Assembly (NCBI GenBank): GCA_030830005.1
Contig: JAURNV010000027.1
Span: 18,401-82,400 of the forward strand
Direction of reading: 5' to 3'
Source of the DNA: Flavobacteriaceae bacterium
Lineage (GTDB): Bacteria > Bacteroidota > Bacteroidia > Flavobacteriales > Flavobacteriaceae
DNA length: 64,000 nucleotides
This document shows positions 52,086-62,344 of this stretch, one piece after another; the first letter of the stretch is position 1, and every line of letters begins with the position of its first letter. The notes under the pieces are model-generated. The model was not told where the DNA came from. It searched no databases and saw only the letters and a program-made list of their open reading frames with translations. The position numbers and the translations under genes are program-made.

Positions 52086-52818
52086 GTAATGAATTAAACA
52101 TCAGTAGGCGGTGTAAACCTTTTAAGATTAAATCAGCGTCAGCAAATATGGTATTTTTTATTTTTTTAATCAAAAAATCTGCGTCTCCGCCTGTTAAAAT
52201 TATGGTAAAAGTGCCATAAACATCTGAAAAAGCATCTATTTGTGCTTGAATATCAGCCACAATACCCAATTCAACTCCTGATTGCATACTTCCTTTGGTA
52301 CTCGTACCTACTAAAGGGGGCAAATCTTTTGGCTCCAACAAAGGCAGCTTTTCAGTAAACAAATGCATGGCTTTGTATCTCATTGCTCTTCCGGGAGAAA
52401 TAGCACCTCCATGATGATGCCCATCGGCAGATATAAAATCATACGTTATGCAGCTACCTGCATCAATAATAAAAATCGGAGATTCTGGATGGGTATGTAA
52501 TACTCCTGCAAGTGCTGCCCTTCGGTCAACACCCAAACTTTCAATAGTGTCGTAAGCCGATGTAAAGGGGTATTTTGTGGATTCGTTTATATGATGAATT
52601 TCACAAGATTTGGGCAACTTAGACAACAAATGCTTTGAGGTTAATCCCACTGCACCAATAAGAACCTTTGTAAATGGATGAGATTTGTGGAATGCATACC
52701 ATTGATCCTCAGACCAATCGTTACAAATTCCAGAGTGCACTAATTCTTGATTTTCAAAATACCCGTATTTGATTCGTGTATTGCCTACATCTAGCACCAA
52801 ATGTTTTGCTTTGCTCAT
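52075..52818 (-). CDS. coaX: Type III pantothenate kinase
   Basis: CoaX phosphorylates pantothenate in the first step of CoA synthesis. The 247-residue ASKHA-fold protein has LVLDVGNTRIKYG (phosphate 1 with Asp), SLGVDRRAALAG, FIIDAGSCITYDFI and GAISPGRAMRYKAMHLFTEKLP, then LTGGDADFL for nucleotide binding. No type I or II enzyme is seen. It heads the minus-strand envelope cluster, overlapping the barrel gene by 11 bp, and diverges from tRNA-Phe. Confidence 0.95.
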   Translation of the reverse strand: MSKAKHLVLDVGNTRIKYGYFENQELVHSGICNDWSEDQWYAFHKSHPFTKVLIGAVGLTSKHLLSKLPKSCEIHHINESTKYPFTSAYDTIESLGVDRRAALAGVLHTHPESPIFIIDAGSCITYDFISADGHHHGGAISPGRAMRYKAMHLFTEKLPLLEPKDLPPLVGTSTKGSMQSGVELGIVADIQAQIDAFSDVYGTFTIILTGGDADFLIKKIKNTIFADADLILKGLHRLLMFNSLHEN

Positions 52819-52852
52819 TGTTGGCTAATGTAGAAGTTTTTTTTCAAGCTAC

Positions 52853-52882
52853 TTGCCATTTTTAGGAAAGGAAGTATATTTG
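52853..52882 (+). promoter_or_regulatory. Promoter of tRNA-Phe (TTG-N19-TATATTTG)
   Basis: TTG (52853-52855), 19 nt, TATATTTG (52875-52882), ending 16 bp before the mature tRNA 5' end. It matches the Bacteroidota consensus. Confidence 0.75.
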
Positions 52883-52898
52883 TGCCTCACTTTTGAAG

Positions 52899-52971
52899 GG
52901 TACCTTAGCTCAGTTGGTAGAGCAAAGGACTGAAAATCCTTGTGTCCCTGGTTCGATTCCTGGAGGTACCA
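52899..52971 (+). tRNA. tRNA-Phe (anticodon GAA)
   Basis: A 73-nt cloverleaf: acceptor GGTACCT (52899-52905) pairs with AGGTACC (52964-52970), discriminator A at 52971. The D-arm is GCTCAGTTGGTAGAGC, the anticodon stem AAGGA/TCCTT encloses CTGAAAA (anticodon GAA), and the T-arm is CCTGGTTCGATTCCTGG. CCA is not encoded. It is one of the two tRNAs whose charging the pheA leader would sense. Confidence 0.98.
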
Positions 52972-52975
52972 CCCT

Positions 52976-53004
52976 AACCCTTCGCATTAGCGAAGGGTTT
53001 TTTT
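52976..53004 (+). terminator. Intrinsic terminator of tRNA-Phe
   Basis: AACCCTTCGC (52976-52985) and GCGAAGGGTT (52990-52999) form a perfect 10-bp stem with loop ATTA, followed by a T-run. It starts 5 bp after the tRNA. Confidence 0.93.
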
Positions 53005-53122
53005 ATGTTATTTTTAACGTCTTTGATGCTAACACAATGTTGTTCTCATAAATTTTAAAAACCCCTTTCAAGACACTATATTTGCCGCAGCAAATTTGCT
53101 ATTATCCTTAAAAAGTGTCTTT

Positions 53123-54637
53123 ATGTCTTTTGACTGGACCGACATCCTCATACCAATAGCTATTTTTTTAATGGTTATTTATGCGTTATGTTTGATTCTA
53201 ATCTTTTTCTACGCCTTAAGTCAACTAAGCTTATTGTTCAATTACATTAGGCAGAAAAACAATATCAATCAAGACTTAGTTTATGATTTAAATGATTCAA
53301 ATGAGGTACCCCTTGTTACAATTCAATTGCCTATTTATAACGAATTATATGTAGTTGAGCGACTACTTGACTTTGTTTCTAAAATCGAGTATCCGAAAAA
53401 CAAATTAGAGATTCAAGTATTGGATGACTCAACTGATGAGTCTTTAGCGATAACAGCAAAAAAAATCAAAGAATTATGTGACCTTGGCCATGATATAGTT
53501 CATGTATGTAGAAAAACTCGCGAAGGCTATAAAGCCGGTGCGTTAAAAGAGGGGTTAAAAACTGCCAAGGGAGCGTTTATTGCCATTTTCGACGCAGACT
53601 TTACCCCAAAAGAAGATTGGCTCTTAAAAACCATTCCCTTTTTCAAAAACAATAAAATTGGTGTTGTTCAAACTCGATGGGGTCATATTAACAGAGATTT
53701 CTCTGTGTTAACCAAAGTACAATCCTTTGCATTAGACATGCACTTCACCCTCGAACAAGTAGGGCGCAACTATGGCGGACACTTTATGAACTTTAATGGC
53801 ACTGCAGGGGTTTGGAGAAAAACTTGTATTGAAGATGCAGGAAATTGGGAAGGCGACACTCTCACTGAAGATTTAGACCTTAGTTATCGTGCTCAACTGC
53901 GTGGATGGAAGTTTAAATACTTAGAGGATGTTGAAACCCCAGCAGAATTACCCGTTGTTATGAGTGCAGTACGGTCACAACAGTTTAGATGGAACAAAGG
54001 AGGAGCAGAAAATTTTAAAAAAATGATTTCCAAGATATTTAATACACCAAACTTGGGGCTAAAAACTCGACTTCACGCCACGATGCATTTGCTAAACAGC
54101 AGTATGTTTTTAACCGTTCTTGCTGTAGCCGTTTTAAGTATACCCATGCTCTATATTAAAAATGAATTAGGGTATTTTAATGGGTTTTTTAATATCACTA
54201 GCCTCTTTATCATTAGCACCATAATCTTCTTTATTTGTTATTGGTTTACATACAAACGTATTCACGGTGGTGGGTTTGGCAATTTTATTGAATTCAGTAA
54301 AAGCTTTGTTACTTTTTATACAATTGCTATGGGCTTTTCTTTACATAATTCTGTTGCAGTTTTAGAAGGTCATCGTGGTAAACGAAGTGAATTTGTACGA
54401 ACACCAAAATTCAATATTGCACGATTTAAAGACAACATCAAGAAAAACATATACCTCCAAAAAAACATCTCAAAACACACCGTTTTAGAGGGGCTTTTGA
54501 CGCTCTATTTTCTCTTTGGAATGTTAAGTGCTTTTTTCGTTGGAACAAACGGTGACTTCGGATTATTCCCCTTCCACTTGTTACTTTTCTTAGGGTTTGG
54601 ATTTATGGCTTACAGCTCGGTTAAGGAAAACGCTTAG
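53123..54637 (+). CDS. Membrane glycosyltransferase family 2 (cellulose synthase-like)
   Basis: From ATG 53123 the 504-residue processive-type GT2 enzyme has an N-terminal helix, then VTIQLPIYNELYVVERL, VLDDSTDES (first Asp of the GT-A fold), IFDADFTP (DxD-like), TEDLDLSYRAQLRGW (the acceptor-site TED) and QQFRWNKGG (the QxxRW motif). Four or more membrane helices fill the C-terminal third. Such enzymes make glycolipids or extend a polysaccharide across the inner membrane. A TTG nine codons upstream is less likely as the start. A TATATTTG box is at 53077-53084. Confidence 0.9.
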   Translation: MSFDWTDILIPIAIFLMVIYALCLILIFFYALSQLSLLFNYIRQKNNINQDLVYDLNDSNEVPLVTIQLPIYNELYVVERLLDFVSKIEYPKNKLEIQVLDDSTDESLAITAKKIKELCDLGHDIVHVCRKTREGYKAGALKEGLKTAKGAFIAIFDADFTPKEDWLLKTIPFFKNNKIGVVQTRWGHINRDFSVLTKVQSFALDMHFTLEQVGRNYGGHFMNFNGTAGVWRKTCIEDAGNWEGDTLTEDLDLSYRAQLRGWKFKYLEDVETPAELPVVMSAVRSQQFRWNKGGAENFKKMISKIFNTPNLGLKTRLHATMHLLNSSMFLTVLAVAVLSIPMLYIKNELGYFNGFFNITSLFIISTIIFFICYWFTYKRIHGGGFGNFIEFSKSFVTFYTIAMGFSLHNSVAVLEGHRGKRSEFVRTPKFNIARFKDNIKKNIYLQKNISKHTVLEGLLTLYFLFGMLSAFFVGTNGDFGLFPFHLLLFLGFGFMAYSSVKENA

Positions 54638-54638
54638 C

Positions 54639-55376
54639 TTATAGCATTTTTAATGTGTCCACTTCACTTTTAGTCAAATGTCTCCAGTGTCCACGAGGCA
54701 AATCCTTCTTAGTTAGGCCTGCAAACATCACTCGATCAAGAGAAATTACTTCATACCCCAAATGTTCAAAAATACGTCGTACGATTCGGTTACGCCCTGA
54801 ATGTAATGAAATACCAACTTCCCGTTTTGAAGCGCCCTGAACATGGCTTACCTCATCAGCTTTTATAACACCATCTTCCAAAGAAATACCACTTTTAATC
54901 TTTTGTAAGTGTTGTCCACTAACCACTTTGTCGAGCACAACATGATACAATTTTTTTATACCTGAACTAGGATGTGTGAGTTTTTTTGCTAATTCGCCAT
55001 CATTGGTAAAAAAAAGCAACCCTGTTGTAGGGCGGTCTAATCGCCCTACAGGAACAATCCTAGATTTGGTAGCATTTGCAATCAATTCCATTACCGTTCG
55101 CCGGGCTTTTTCGTCTCGTGTGGTAGTAATAAATCCTTTGGGTTTATTTAGCAAAACATAGGCTAATTTTTCGGCTTGTAATCGCTGTCCGTCAAAGTGA
55201 ACTATATCTGTAGGCTTAACCTTGTAGCCCAATTCAGTCATTATTTTATCATTGACTTTAACAGAGCCCAACTGAATATGCATATCCGCCTCGCGTCGTG
55301 AACAAATTCCAGCGTGAGCTATAAATTTATTCAGTCTGATTCCGTCGTTAGATTTCGGGTTAGGTCGCTTTTTCAT
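54639..55376 (-). CDS. RluB/RsuA-family rRNA pseudouridine synthase
   Basis: From ATG 55376 the protein has a basic N-terminus, an S4 RNA-binding domain (IRLNKFIAHAGICSRREADMHIQLGSVKVN), and the catalytic domain with VGRLDRPTTGLLFFTNDGELAKKL, where the Asp is the nucleophile, then KKLYHVVLD and HSGRNRIVRRIFEHLGYEV. This is the RsuA/RluB/RluE group that modifies a uridine in rRNA. Position specificity is not decided by motif. The stop lies 1 bp past the convergent glycosyltransferase gene. Confidence 0.92.
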   Translation of the reverse strand: MKKRPNPKSNDGIRLNKFIAHAGICSRREADMHIQLGSVKVNDKIMTELGYKVKPTDIVHFDGQRLQAEKLAYVLLNKPKGFITTTRDEKARRTVMELIANATKSRIVPVGRLDRPTTGLLFFTNDGELAKKLTHPSSGIKKLYHVVLDKVVSGQHLQKIKSGISLEDGVIKADEVSHVQGASKREVGISLHSGRNRIVRRIFEHLGYEVISLDRVMFAGLTKKDLPRGHWRHLTKSEVDTLKML

Positions 55377-55393
55377 AGTTGTCAATAAGACTA

Positions 55394-55401
55394 CAAAGGT
55401 A
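55394..55401 (-). promoter_or_regulatory. -7 box upstream of the pseudouridine synthase (TACCTTTG)
   Basis: TACCTTTG on the reverse strand matches TAnnTTTG and lies 17 bp before the ATG at 55376. It is only 7 bp outside the stop of the UbiA gene, so the synthase may have its own promoter. Confidence 0.55.
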
Positions 55402-55407
55402 AGAAGC

Positions 55408-56295
55408 CTAAACGGTTAGCCGAAGCAGTGGTAAGCTTATTATTCCTAAAAAAATAATAAGACGAACCGATTGCAACAGCAGTCCCATGTGGTAGCTGGA
55501 TGAAATTCGCCATAGGAAATAGGGAAAAACAAAAAGAAACCCAAAAGCGAAAACATAATAAAATTCCATGGCGTTGAGGGTAAAAAAAGTGTTGAGCAAT
55601 ACAATGACCAAAAGGGCAAAAAAGACTAAAATAGTAATTAGCTTTTTGGTTTTACGCTCGCCCCAAACCACCGGAAATGTACGATAGTTTTGCGCCATAT
55701 CCCCTTTAATATTATATAAATCTTTGATAAACTCTCGAATACTAATAAGTGTGTATAAATAGGCAGCGTGGGTAAATATTTCAAGCGAAAAATTGTTGTA
55801 GTAAACTGTAATAGCAAAAAATGGTATAACGGTAAGTAGTGTACTTGTAAGTGTGCCAAACCATAAATCGCGCTTTAATAACGAAGAATACAAAAACATA
55901 GCTACCATATAGGCAGTAAAAAACACTACTGCTCTAAACGACACATAACTTGCCACCAATAATGATAAGACCGAACACGCAAAGTACATTCCAAGTTTTG
56001 TTTTAGCAGAAATATGGCGTTCAAGTAGTGTTTTTTCAGGACGATTGATAAGATCTTTTTCTTCGTCAAAAAATGCGTTGAAGATATAACCCCCAGAAAC
56101 GCTAAATCCAGTAGCGAGCACAATAAGCCAAAGATTGAGATCAAACAAAGTTACAGCAATATCGCCTGAAGAAAATATAAAAACCGCTGTTAAGATTTGT
56201 GCTGTCATCAACACCGAAACATTTATCCCCCGCACCAAAGAAAACAACCCAATTGCCTTTAAAAACAATCGTTTTGGGGGCAAATGAGACTTCAT
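55408..56295 (-). CDS. UbiA-family prenyltransferase
   Basis: The 295-residue polytopic protein carries both aspartate-rich motifs: NAFFDEEKDLINRPEKT (NxxxDxxxD-like) and KDLYNIKGDMAQNYRTFPVVWG (DxxxD-like), separated by membrane helices. UbiA enzymes attach a prenyl diphosphate to an aromatic or glycerol-phosphate acceptor. The gene follows mevalonate kinase by 1 bp, so it shares a transcript with isoprenoid precursor synthesis. The acceptor is not clear; a (geranylgeranyl)glyceryl phosphate-type or quinone-type role are both possible. Confidence 0.87.
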   Translation of the reverse strand: MKSHLPPKRLFLKAIGLFSLVRGINVSVLMTAQILTAVFIFSSGDIAVTLFDLNLWLIVLATGFSVSGGYIFNAFFDEEKDLINRPEKTLLERHISAKTKLGMYFACSVLSLLVASYVSFRAVVFFTAYMVAMFLYSSLLKRDLWFGTLTSTLLTVIPFFAITVYYNNFSLEIFTHAAYLYTLISIREFIKDLYNIKGDMAQNYRTFPVVWGERKTKKLITILVFFALLVIVLLNTFFTLNAMEFYYVFAFGFLFVFPYFLWRISSSYHMGLLLQSVRLIIFLGIISLPLLRLTV

Positions 56296-56296
56296 G

Positions 56297-57226
56297 TTAA
56301 AAGGTATAAACGACCTCGAGTTTGTGGCCAGTAAGTAATGCTTTAGCTTTGGGTAAATCCGAAGTAAACCCTAGAATATAGCCACCGCCACCTGAGCCGC
56401 AAAGTTTAAGGTAATAGGCATTGGAGTCTAATCCTTTTTTCCACAATGCTAGAAATGGTTTAGGAATCATCGGCGTAAAATGACGCAATACTACCGAAGA
56501 GAGTTTTTTTACATCTTCAAAAAGGGCCGGTGTGTTTTTGGTTAAAAAATGCTCAATACAGCGATCCGAAATAGTAATAAACTCATCTTTCATCATTTTT
56601 CGAAAAGCCGGAGCTTCCAAATTATCCATAAAAATAGAAACCATTGGAGCCGTTTCACTTGTCATTCCACTATCGAGTAAAAATACTGCTGCTTTACCAT
56701 GCTGTGATTGTGAAGGAATTCCAGTAGGCTCTATATCTGATTTAGAATGAATTAATATGGGTAAACTCAAAAAACTGTTTAGTGGGTCTAACCCAGAAGA
56801 CTTTCCGTGAAAAAAAGACTCCATTGCTGAAAAAATCGACTTAAGTTTTGTCAATTTCGTGCGAGTGAGGTTTTCAAGTACAGTTATTTTTTCCAAGGCA
56901 TATCGGTCATAAATAGCTGCCACAAGAGCGCCACTACTTCCTACGCCATATCCTTGTGGAATACTGCTATCAAAATACATCCCGCTATTTAGATCAGTTG
57001 CTAGTCGTTCTAAATCAAAATGTACCAACTGAGTGTCTAGAACTGAAAGATGTTTAGCAAATTCACGAAGTTTAGTGTTCGAGTCAATCGCTTCTTTGGA
57101 TGATGTATTATCCATCCGCAAAGCTCCTTTGTAAAAGTTGTAGGGAATAGAAAGACCTTTGGAGTCTTTGATAATTCCATACTCTCCAAAGAGTAAAATT
57201 TTTGCGTAAAACAATGGTCCTTTCAC
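56297..57226 (-). CDS. Mevalonate kinase (GHMP kinase family)
   Basis: The 309-residue protein begins KGPLFYAKILLFGEYGIIKDS (substrate motif near the N-terminus) and has the GHMP phosphate-binding loop PQGYGVGSSGALVAAIY at about residues 92-108 and the C-terminal KLCGSGGGGYILGF. The start is GTG at 57226. Neighbouring mvaD supports a role in the mevalonate route to IPP, and I call it mevalonate kinase; phosphomevalonate kinase is the alternative. It is 10 bp after mvaD, then UbiA follows after 1 bp. Confidence 0.86.
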   Translation of the reverse strand: MKGPLFYAKILLFGEYGIIKDSKGLSIPYNFYKGALRMDNTSSKEAIDSNTKLREFAKHLSVLDTQLVHFDLERLATDLNSGMYFDSSIPQGYGVGSSGALVAAIYDRYALEKITVLENLTRTKLTKLKSIFSAMESFFHGKSSGLDPLNSFLSLPILIHSKSDIEPTGIPSQSQHGKAAVFLLDSGMTSETAPMVSIFMDNLEAPAFRKMMKDEFITISDRCIEHFLTKNTPALFEDVKKLSSVVLRHFTPMIPKPFLALWKKGLDSNAYYLKLCGSGGGGYILGFTSDLPKAKALLTGHKLEVVYTF

Positions 57227-57236
57227 AATAGCAAAC

Positions 57237-58310
57237 TTAGTATTTTTTTATTCCCGCACCAACGGTATCGTGCACACATTGGCGGTTTTCACAATATTGA
57301 AGCAATTCAGCGTCAATAAATTGTTTTGTTTGGGAAGCTACTTCATTGGGATATAGGACATGAACATTTGCTCCAGCATCTAAAGTAAAACACACCGAAG
57401 TGCCGGTTTCTTTTCGAAACGCCCAAATTTTTTGAATCACACTGAGCGTGTTTGGATGCATCAGTATAAAATAGGGGTCAGAGGTCATCATCATCGCATG
57501 TAATTGAAGGGCTTCTTTTTCTACAATAGAGATAAATCCATCAACATTACCTTGTTGTAAAATGGGTAGCAATTGGGCTAAATGTGCATCTGCCTGTACA
57601 AAACGTTGCTCAGCATAGGGATGGTTATACATGAGTTTATGCCCCAAGGTACTACTTACCTGTTTTTGTCCCTTATCAATGAGTAAAATAGTGTCGTGAT
57701 AACTAGCAAAAATAGGATGTGAATTAGTGACGGGTACTGCTAACAAATCTGATCCGTTTTTTACTAAAGGATGTACTCCCCATGCCATTAAAGGCCCTTG
57801 AACACTGCGGCACGCACTTCCTGATCCCAATCGTGCCAAAAAAGAAGTTTTAGCTAGTTTTTCCTCTTCAGAAAAAGAGGTGAAATTCGATTCAAAATCC
57901 ACCAAACAAGCAGCCAATGCTGCCATAGAAGATGCTGAAGATGCAATACCGCTACTGTGAGGAAAGGTGTTTTGAGACTTGATTGTTAATTTATAGTGTG
58001 CTAAAAAAGATTGGTAGGGCAAAATACGTTCAAAAAAAGTTTCGAGTTTTGTCCGAAAACTCAATACTTCTTTTCCTTCAAAGATTAATGAAAACTGTAC
58101 TTTTTTATTTGGCTTTTCCAAAGGAGAAAAAACAACCTCTGTTTGGGTTTTTGCCCTTGAAAGAGTAAAACTGAGGGAAGCATTTTTGGGAAGCTGAGGT
58201 TCCGATTTCCCCCAATATTTTACAAGTGCAATGTTGCTAGGAGCCTCCCAGCGCGAAGTAAATTCCTGAAGGTTTTTTGGTGCTTTTTTAGCTATAAAGC
58301 GCTCTTCCAT
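57237..58310 (-). CDS. mvaD: Diphosphomevalonate decarboxylase
   Basis: The 357-residue GHMP-fold enzyme has SNIALVKYWGKSEPQLPKNASLSFTL (the ALVKYWGK motif), the loop FPHSSGIASSASSMAALAAC for ATP, and LGSGSACRSVQGPLMAWG, then CFTLDAGANVHVLYP with the conserved Asp. It decarboxylates mevalonate diphosphate to IPP. Use of the mevalonate route is typical for Flavobacteriia. It is the first gene of the isoprenoid run (mvaD - mevalonate kinase - UbiA). Confidence 0.94.
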   Translation of the reverse strand: MEERFIAKKAPKNLQEFTSRWEAPSNIALVKYWGKSEPQLPKNASLSFTLSRAKTQTEVVFSPLEKPNKKVQFSLIFEGKEVLSFRTKLETFFERILPYQSFLAHYKLTIKSQNTFPHSSGIASSASSMAALAACLVDFESNFTSFSEEEKLAKTSFLARLGSGSACRSVQGPLMAWGVHPLVKNGSDLLAVPVTNSHPIFASYHDTILLIDKGQKQVSSTLGHKLMYNHPYAEQRFVQADAHLAQLLPILQQGNVDGFISIVEKEALQLHAMMMTSDPYFILMHPNTLSVIQKIWAFRKETGTSVCFTLDAGANVHVLYPNEVASQTKQFIDAELLQYCENRQCVHDTVGAGIKKY

Positions 58311-58316
58311 ATCTTA

Positions 58317-58324
58317 CAAAGATA
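58317..58324 (-). promoter_or_regulatory. -7 box of mvaD (TATCTTTG)
   Basis: TATCTTTG on the reverse strand ends 6 bp before the mvaD ATG, so the mRNA would have almost no 5' UTR, as for waaA. No clear -33 element. Confidence 0.55.
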
Positions 58325-58410
58325 CGTATGAAACCACATTATTGTGTTGTACTAATTGGAAATTATACTGTTTTTATTAATTTTGTAGCACTTACTTTAA
58401 ACAAAATATC

Positions 58411-58827
58411 ATGTTCTCTAAATCTATTGTTTGGCCTACATTAACCGTGTTCTTGTTTTTCTTTATTACTCCCTATTTTTTTTATTGGGCAAGTGAAGCA
58501 TGTTTTCAAGAGTATGTTCTTATCGATATCAGCCGCCCTGATGAAGAGCTAAAGCTTGGTCTACTTGCTCTAGGGGTATTTCTAATGTCCTTTGCTTTTG
58601 TCCATCTTTTTAAGAAGTGGTGTTCTGGCGAATTTTCAAACAAAAGCGGATTTATTTTTGGCCTTTGGATAGCCCTTTTTTATAATGTGTCTATGGGTTT
58701 CATTCGCTATGCTACAACAGAAACTGTTGAGGCTCCTTTTTACATTTTAGACGCAATATTTTGGGCTGCCATGTATGCTGTTGGAGGAGTTCTTGTAGCT
58801 ACGGTTTCTAGAATAACAACGAAATAA
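58411..58827 (+). CDS. Small integral membrane protein of unknown function
   Basis: The 138-residue protein has four hydrophobic segments (PTLTVFLFFFITPYFFYWA, LGLLALGVFLMSFAFVHLF, GFIFGLWIALFYNVSMGFI, ILDAIFWAAMYAVGGVLVATV) with short charged loops. No family recognised. It stands alone between the divergent mvaD operon and the bidirectional terminator at 58836. A real gene by its length, its own terminator and its coding composition. Confidence 0.72.
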   Translation: MFSKSIVWPTLTVFLFFFITPYFFYWASEACFQEYVLIDISRPDEELKLGLLALGVFLMSFAFVHLFKKWCSGEFSNKSGFIFGLWIALFYNVSMGFIRYATTETVEAPFYILDAIFWAAMYAVGGVLVATVSRITTK

Positions 58828-58835
58828 ATAGTTAT

Positions 58836-58864
58836 AAAAAAACCCCGCTGAGAGCGGGGTTTTT
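58836..58864. terminator. Bidirectional intrinsic terminator
   Basis: AACCCCGCT (58841-58849) and AGCGGGGTT (58853-58861) pair around GAG, with an A-run on the left and a T-run on the right. It lies between the ends of the membrane protein gene (plus) and the GH97 gene (minus) and can serve both. Confidence 0.93.
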
Positions 58865-58878
58865 ACTGTTCTACCAAA

Positions 58879-60999
<2,121 letters not shown>

Positions 61000-62343
61000 T
61001 TAATTTGTAACCAATATATATTCCCAAGGGGCTAACGAAAGATCTGAAATAGAACGTTGCCCATCGCCAAAAACATCAGAAAAGGTACCTTCTACATTAA
61101 GCTGAAAAGTCTGTGGTAGTGAAGAACAATTTCCTATAAAAAACAGGCTGTCGTTTGCTTTATATCTCGAAAAAGCCAATACGTTTTCATTTTTTGTTTC
61201 TAGTATTGCTATGGAAGCGGGGTGCTTCCCAACATCTAATGCAGTGGTGCGTTTTTTTAAAGCATTCAACGTTTTGTAAAAGTTCATAAACGGAGACTCT
61301 TTTTTAGGAATAAAATCCTTTTCAAAAAACGCCAATCTTTTATCCAGACCATACTCTTGCCCCGAATAAATTAGTGGCACACCCGGCATCGCATAAGTTA
61401 ATGCTGCCATTAGCTCACGCGCCTCACCCATACGTTCTGTAACTGTACCTTGCCAAGAATTTTCATCATGATTTGAAGTAAAGTTCATAACCGCATGTTC
61501 GGAACTGTAGTTTTCTTGGACTTCTAAAAGATGTTTTTCTAAATCATTTGCGTTCATTTTTCCTTGTGCTACCTGATTTAGTTTGTGATGTCCAGACCAA
61601 TCATACGACATATGAAACAACTCGATTAGTGGATAACCTCCTTTGTGATTGCCATCGGACTCTGCCAACATCACCACGGGTTTAATTGCATTTAGCCTTG
61701 CAATGGCTTTTTCCCAAAACGGAATAGAGATGTTATAGGCAGCATCGCAACGATACCCATCAATGCCTACCTCCTCAACCCAATAAGCCATGTCATCTTC
61801 TAACGCTTGGAGCATTTCGGTATTGTCAAAATTCAGTCCTGCCACATCTGTCCAGTCAGGATTTGGAGGAATTATATTTCCGTCATCATTTTTTATATAC
61901 CACTCTGGATGTGCTGAAATCCATGGGTGATCCCATGCTGTGTGTCCAGCAACCCAATCCAACATAACAAACATGCCTAATTTGTGCGCTTCGTCTACCA
62001 ATTGCTGAAAATCTTCAAGGGTACCAAATTCAGGGTTTACACCCCTATAGTCACTAATAGAATAATAACTTCCTAAAGTTCCTTTACGATTCTTTTTTCC
62101 AATTGGATGAATGGGCATAAACCACAAAATATCTACACCCAAATCTTTAAGTTGTGGCAAATAGGATTGAAGCGCTTTGAAGGTACCTTCTTCAGTAAAT
62201 TGACGTACGTTAACTTCATAAATGACAGCATCAGAAAGAGCCTCGTTTGTAAAGACATCAGGATTGTTCGTAGGGGGAGTTGAATTGCATGAGATAAAAA
62301 ACAATCCAAAAACAAAAGTAAAAGTGAAAAATAGGAATCGCAT
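61000..62343 (-). CDS. GH13 alpha-amylase-family lipoprotein
   Basis: From ATG 62343 (an in-frame ATG 33 codons upstream overlaps the previous gene) the protein begins MRFLFFTFTFVFGLFFISC, a lipoprotein signal. GH13 regions follow: MLDWVAGHTAWDHPW (region I, here with AGHT where many have VNH), GIDGYRCDAAYNI with the nucleophile Asp, MLAESDGN with the acid Glu, and FTSNHDENSW with the third Asp. It should act on alpha-1,4-glucans at the periplasmic face of the outer membrane or at the cell surface. It starts 1 bp after the upstream GH13 gene ends. Confidence 0.92.
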   Translation of the reverse strand: MRFLFFTFTFVFGLFFISCNSTPPTNNPDVFTNEALSDAVIYEVNVRQFTEEGTFKALQSYLPQLKDLGVDILWFMPIHPIGKKNRKGTLGSYYSISDYRGVNPEFGTLEDFQQLVDEAHKLGMFVMLDWVAGHTAWDHPWISAHPEWYIKNDDGNIIPPNPDWTDVAGLNFDNTEMLQALEDDMAYWVEEVGIDGYRCDAAYNISIPFWEKAIARLNAIKPVVMLAESDGNHKGGYPLIELFHMSYDWSGHHKLNQVAQGKMNANDLEKHLLEVQENYSSEHAVMNFTSNHDENSWQGTVTERMGEARELMAALTYAMPGVPLIYSGQEYGLDKRLAFFEKDFIPKKESPFMNFYKTLNALKKRTTALDVGKHPASIAILETKNENVLAFSRYKANDSLFFIGNCSSLPQTFQLNVEGTFSDVFGDGQRSISDLSLAPWEYILVTN

Positions 62344-62344
62344 A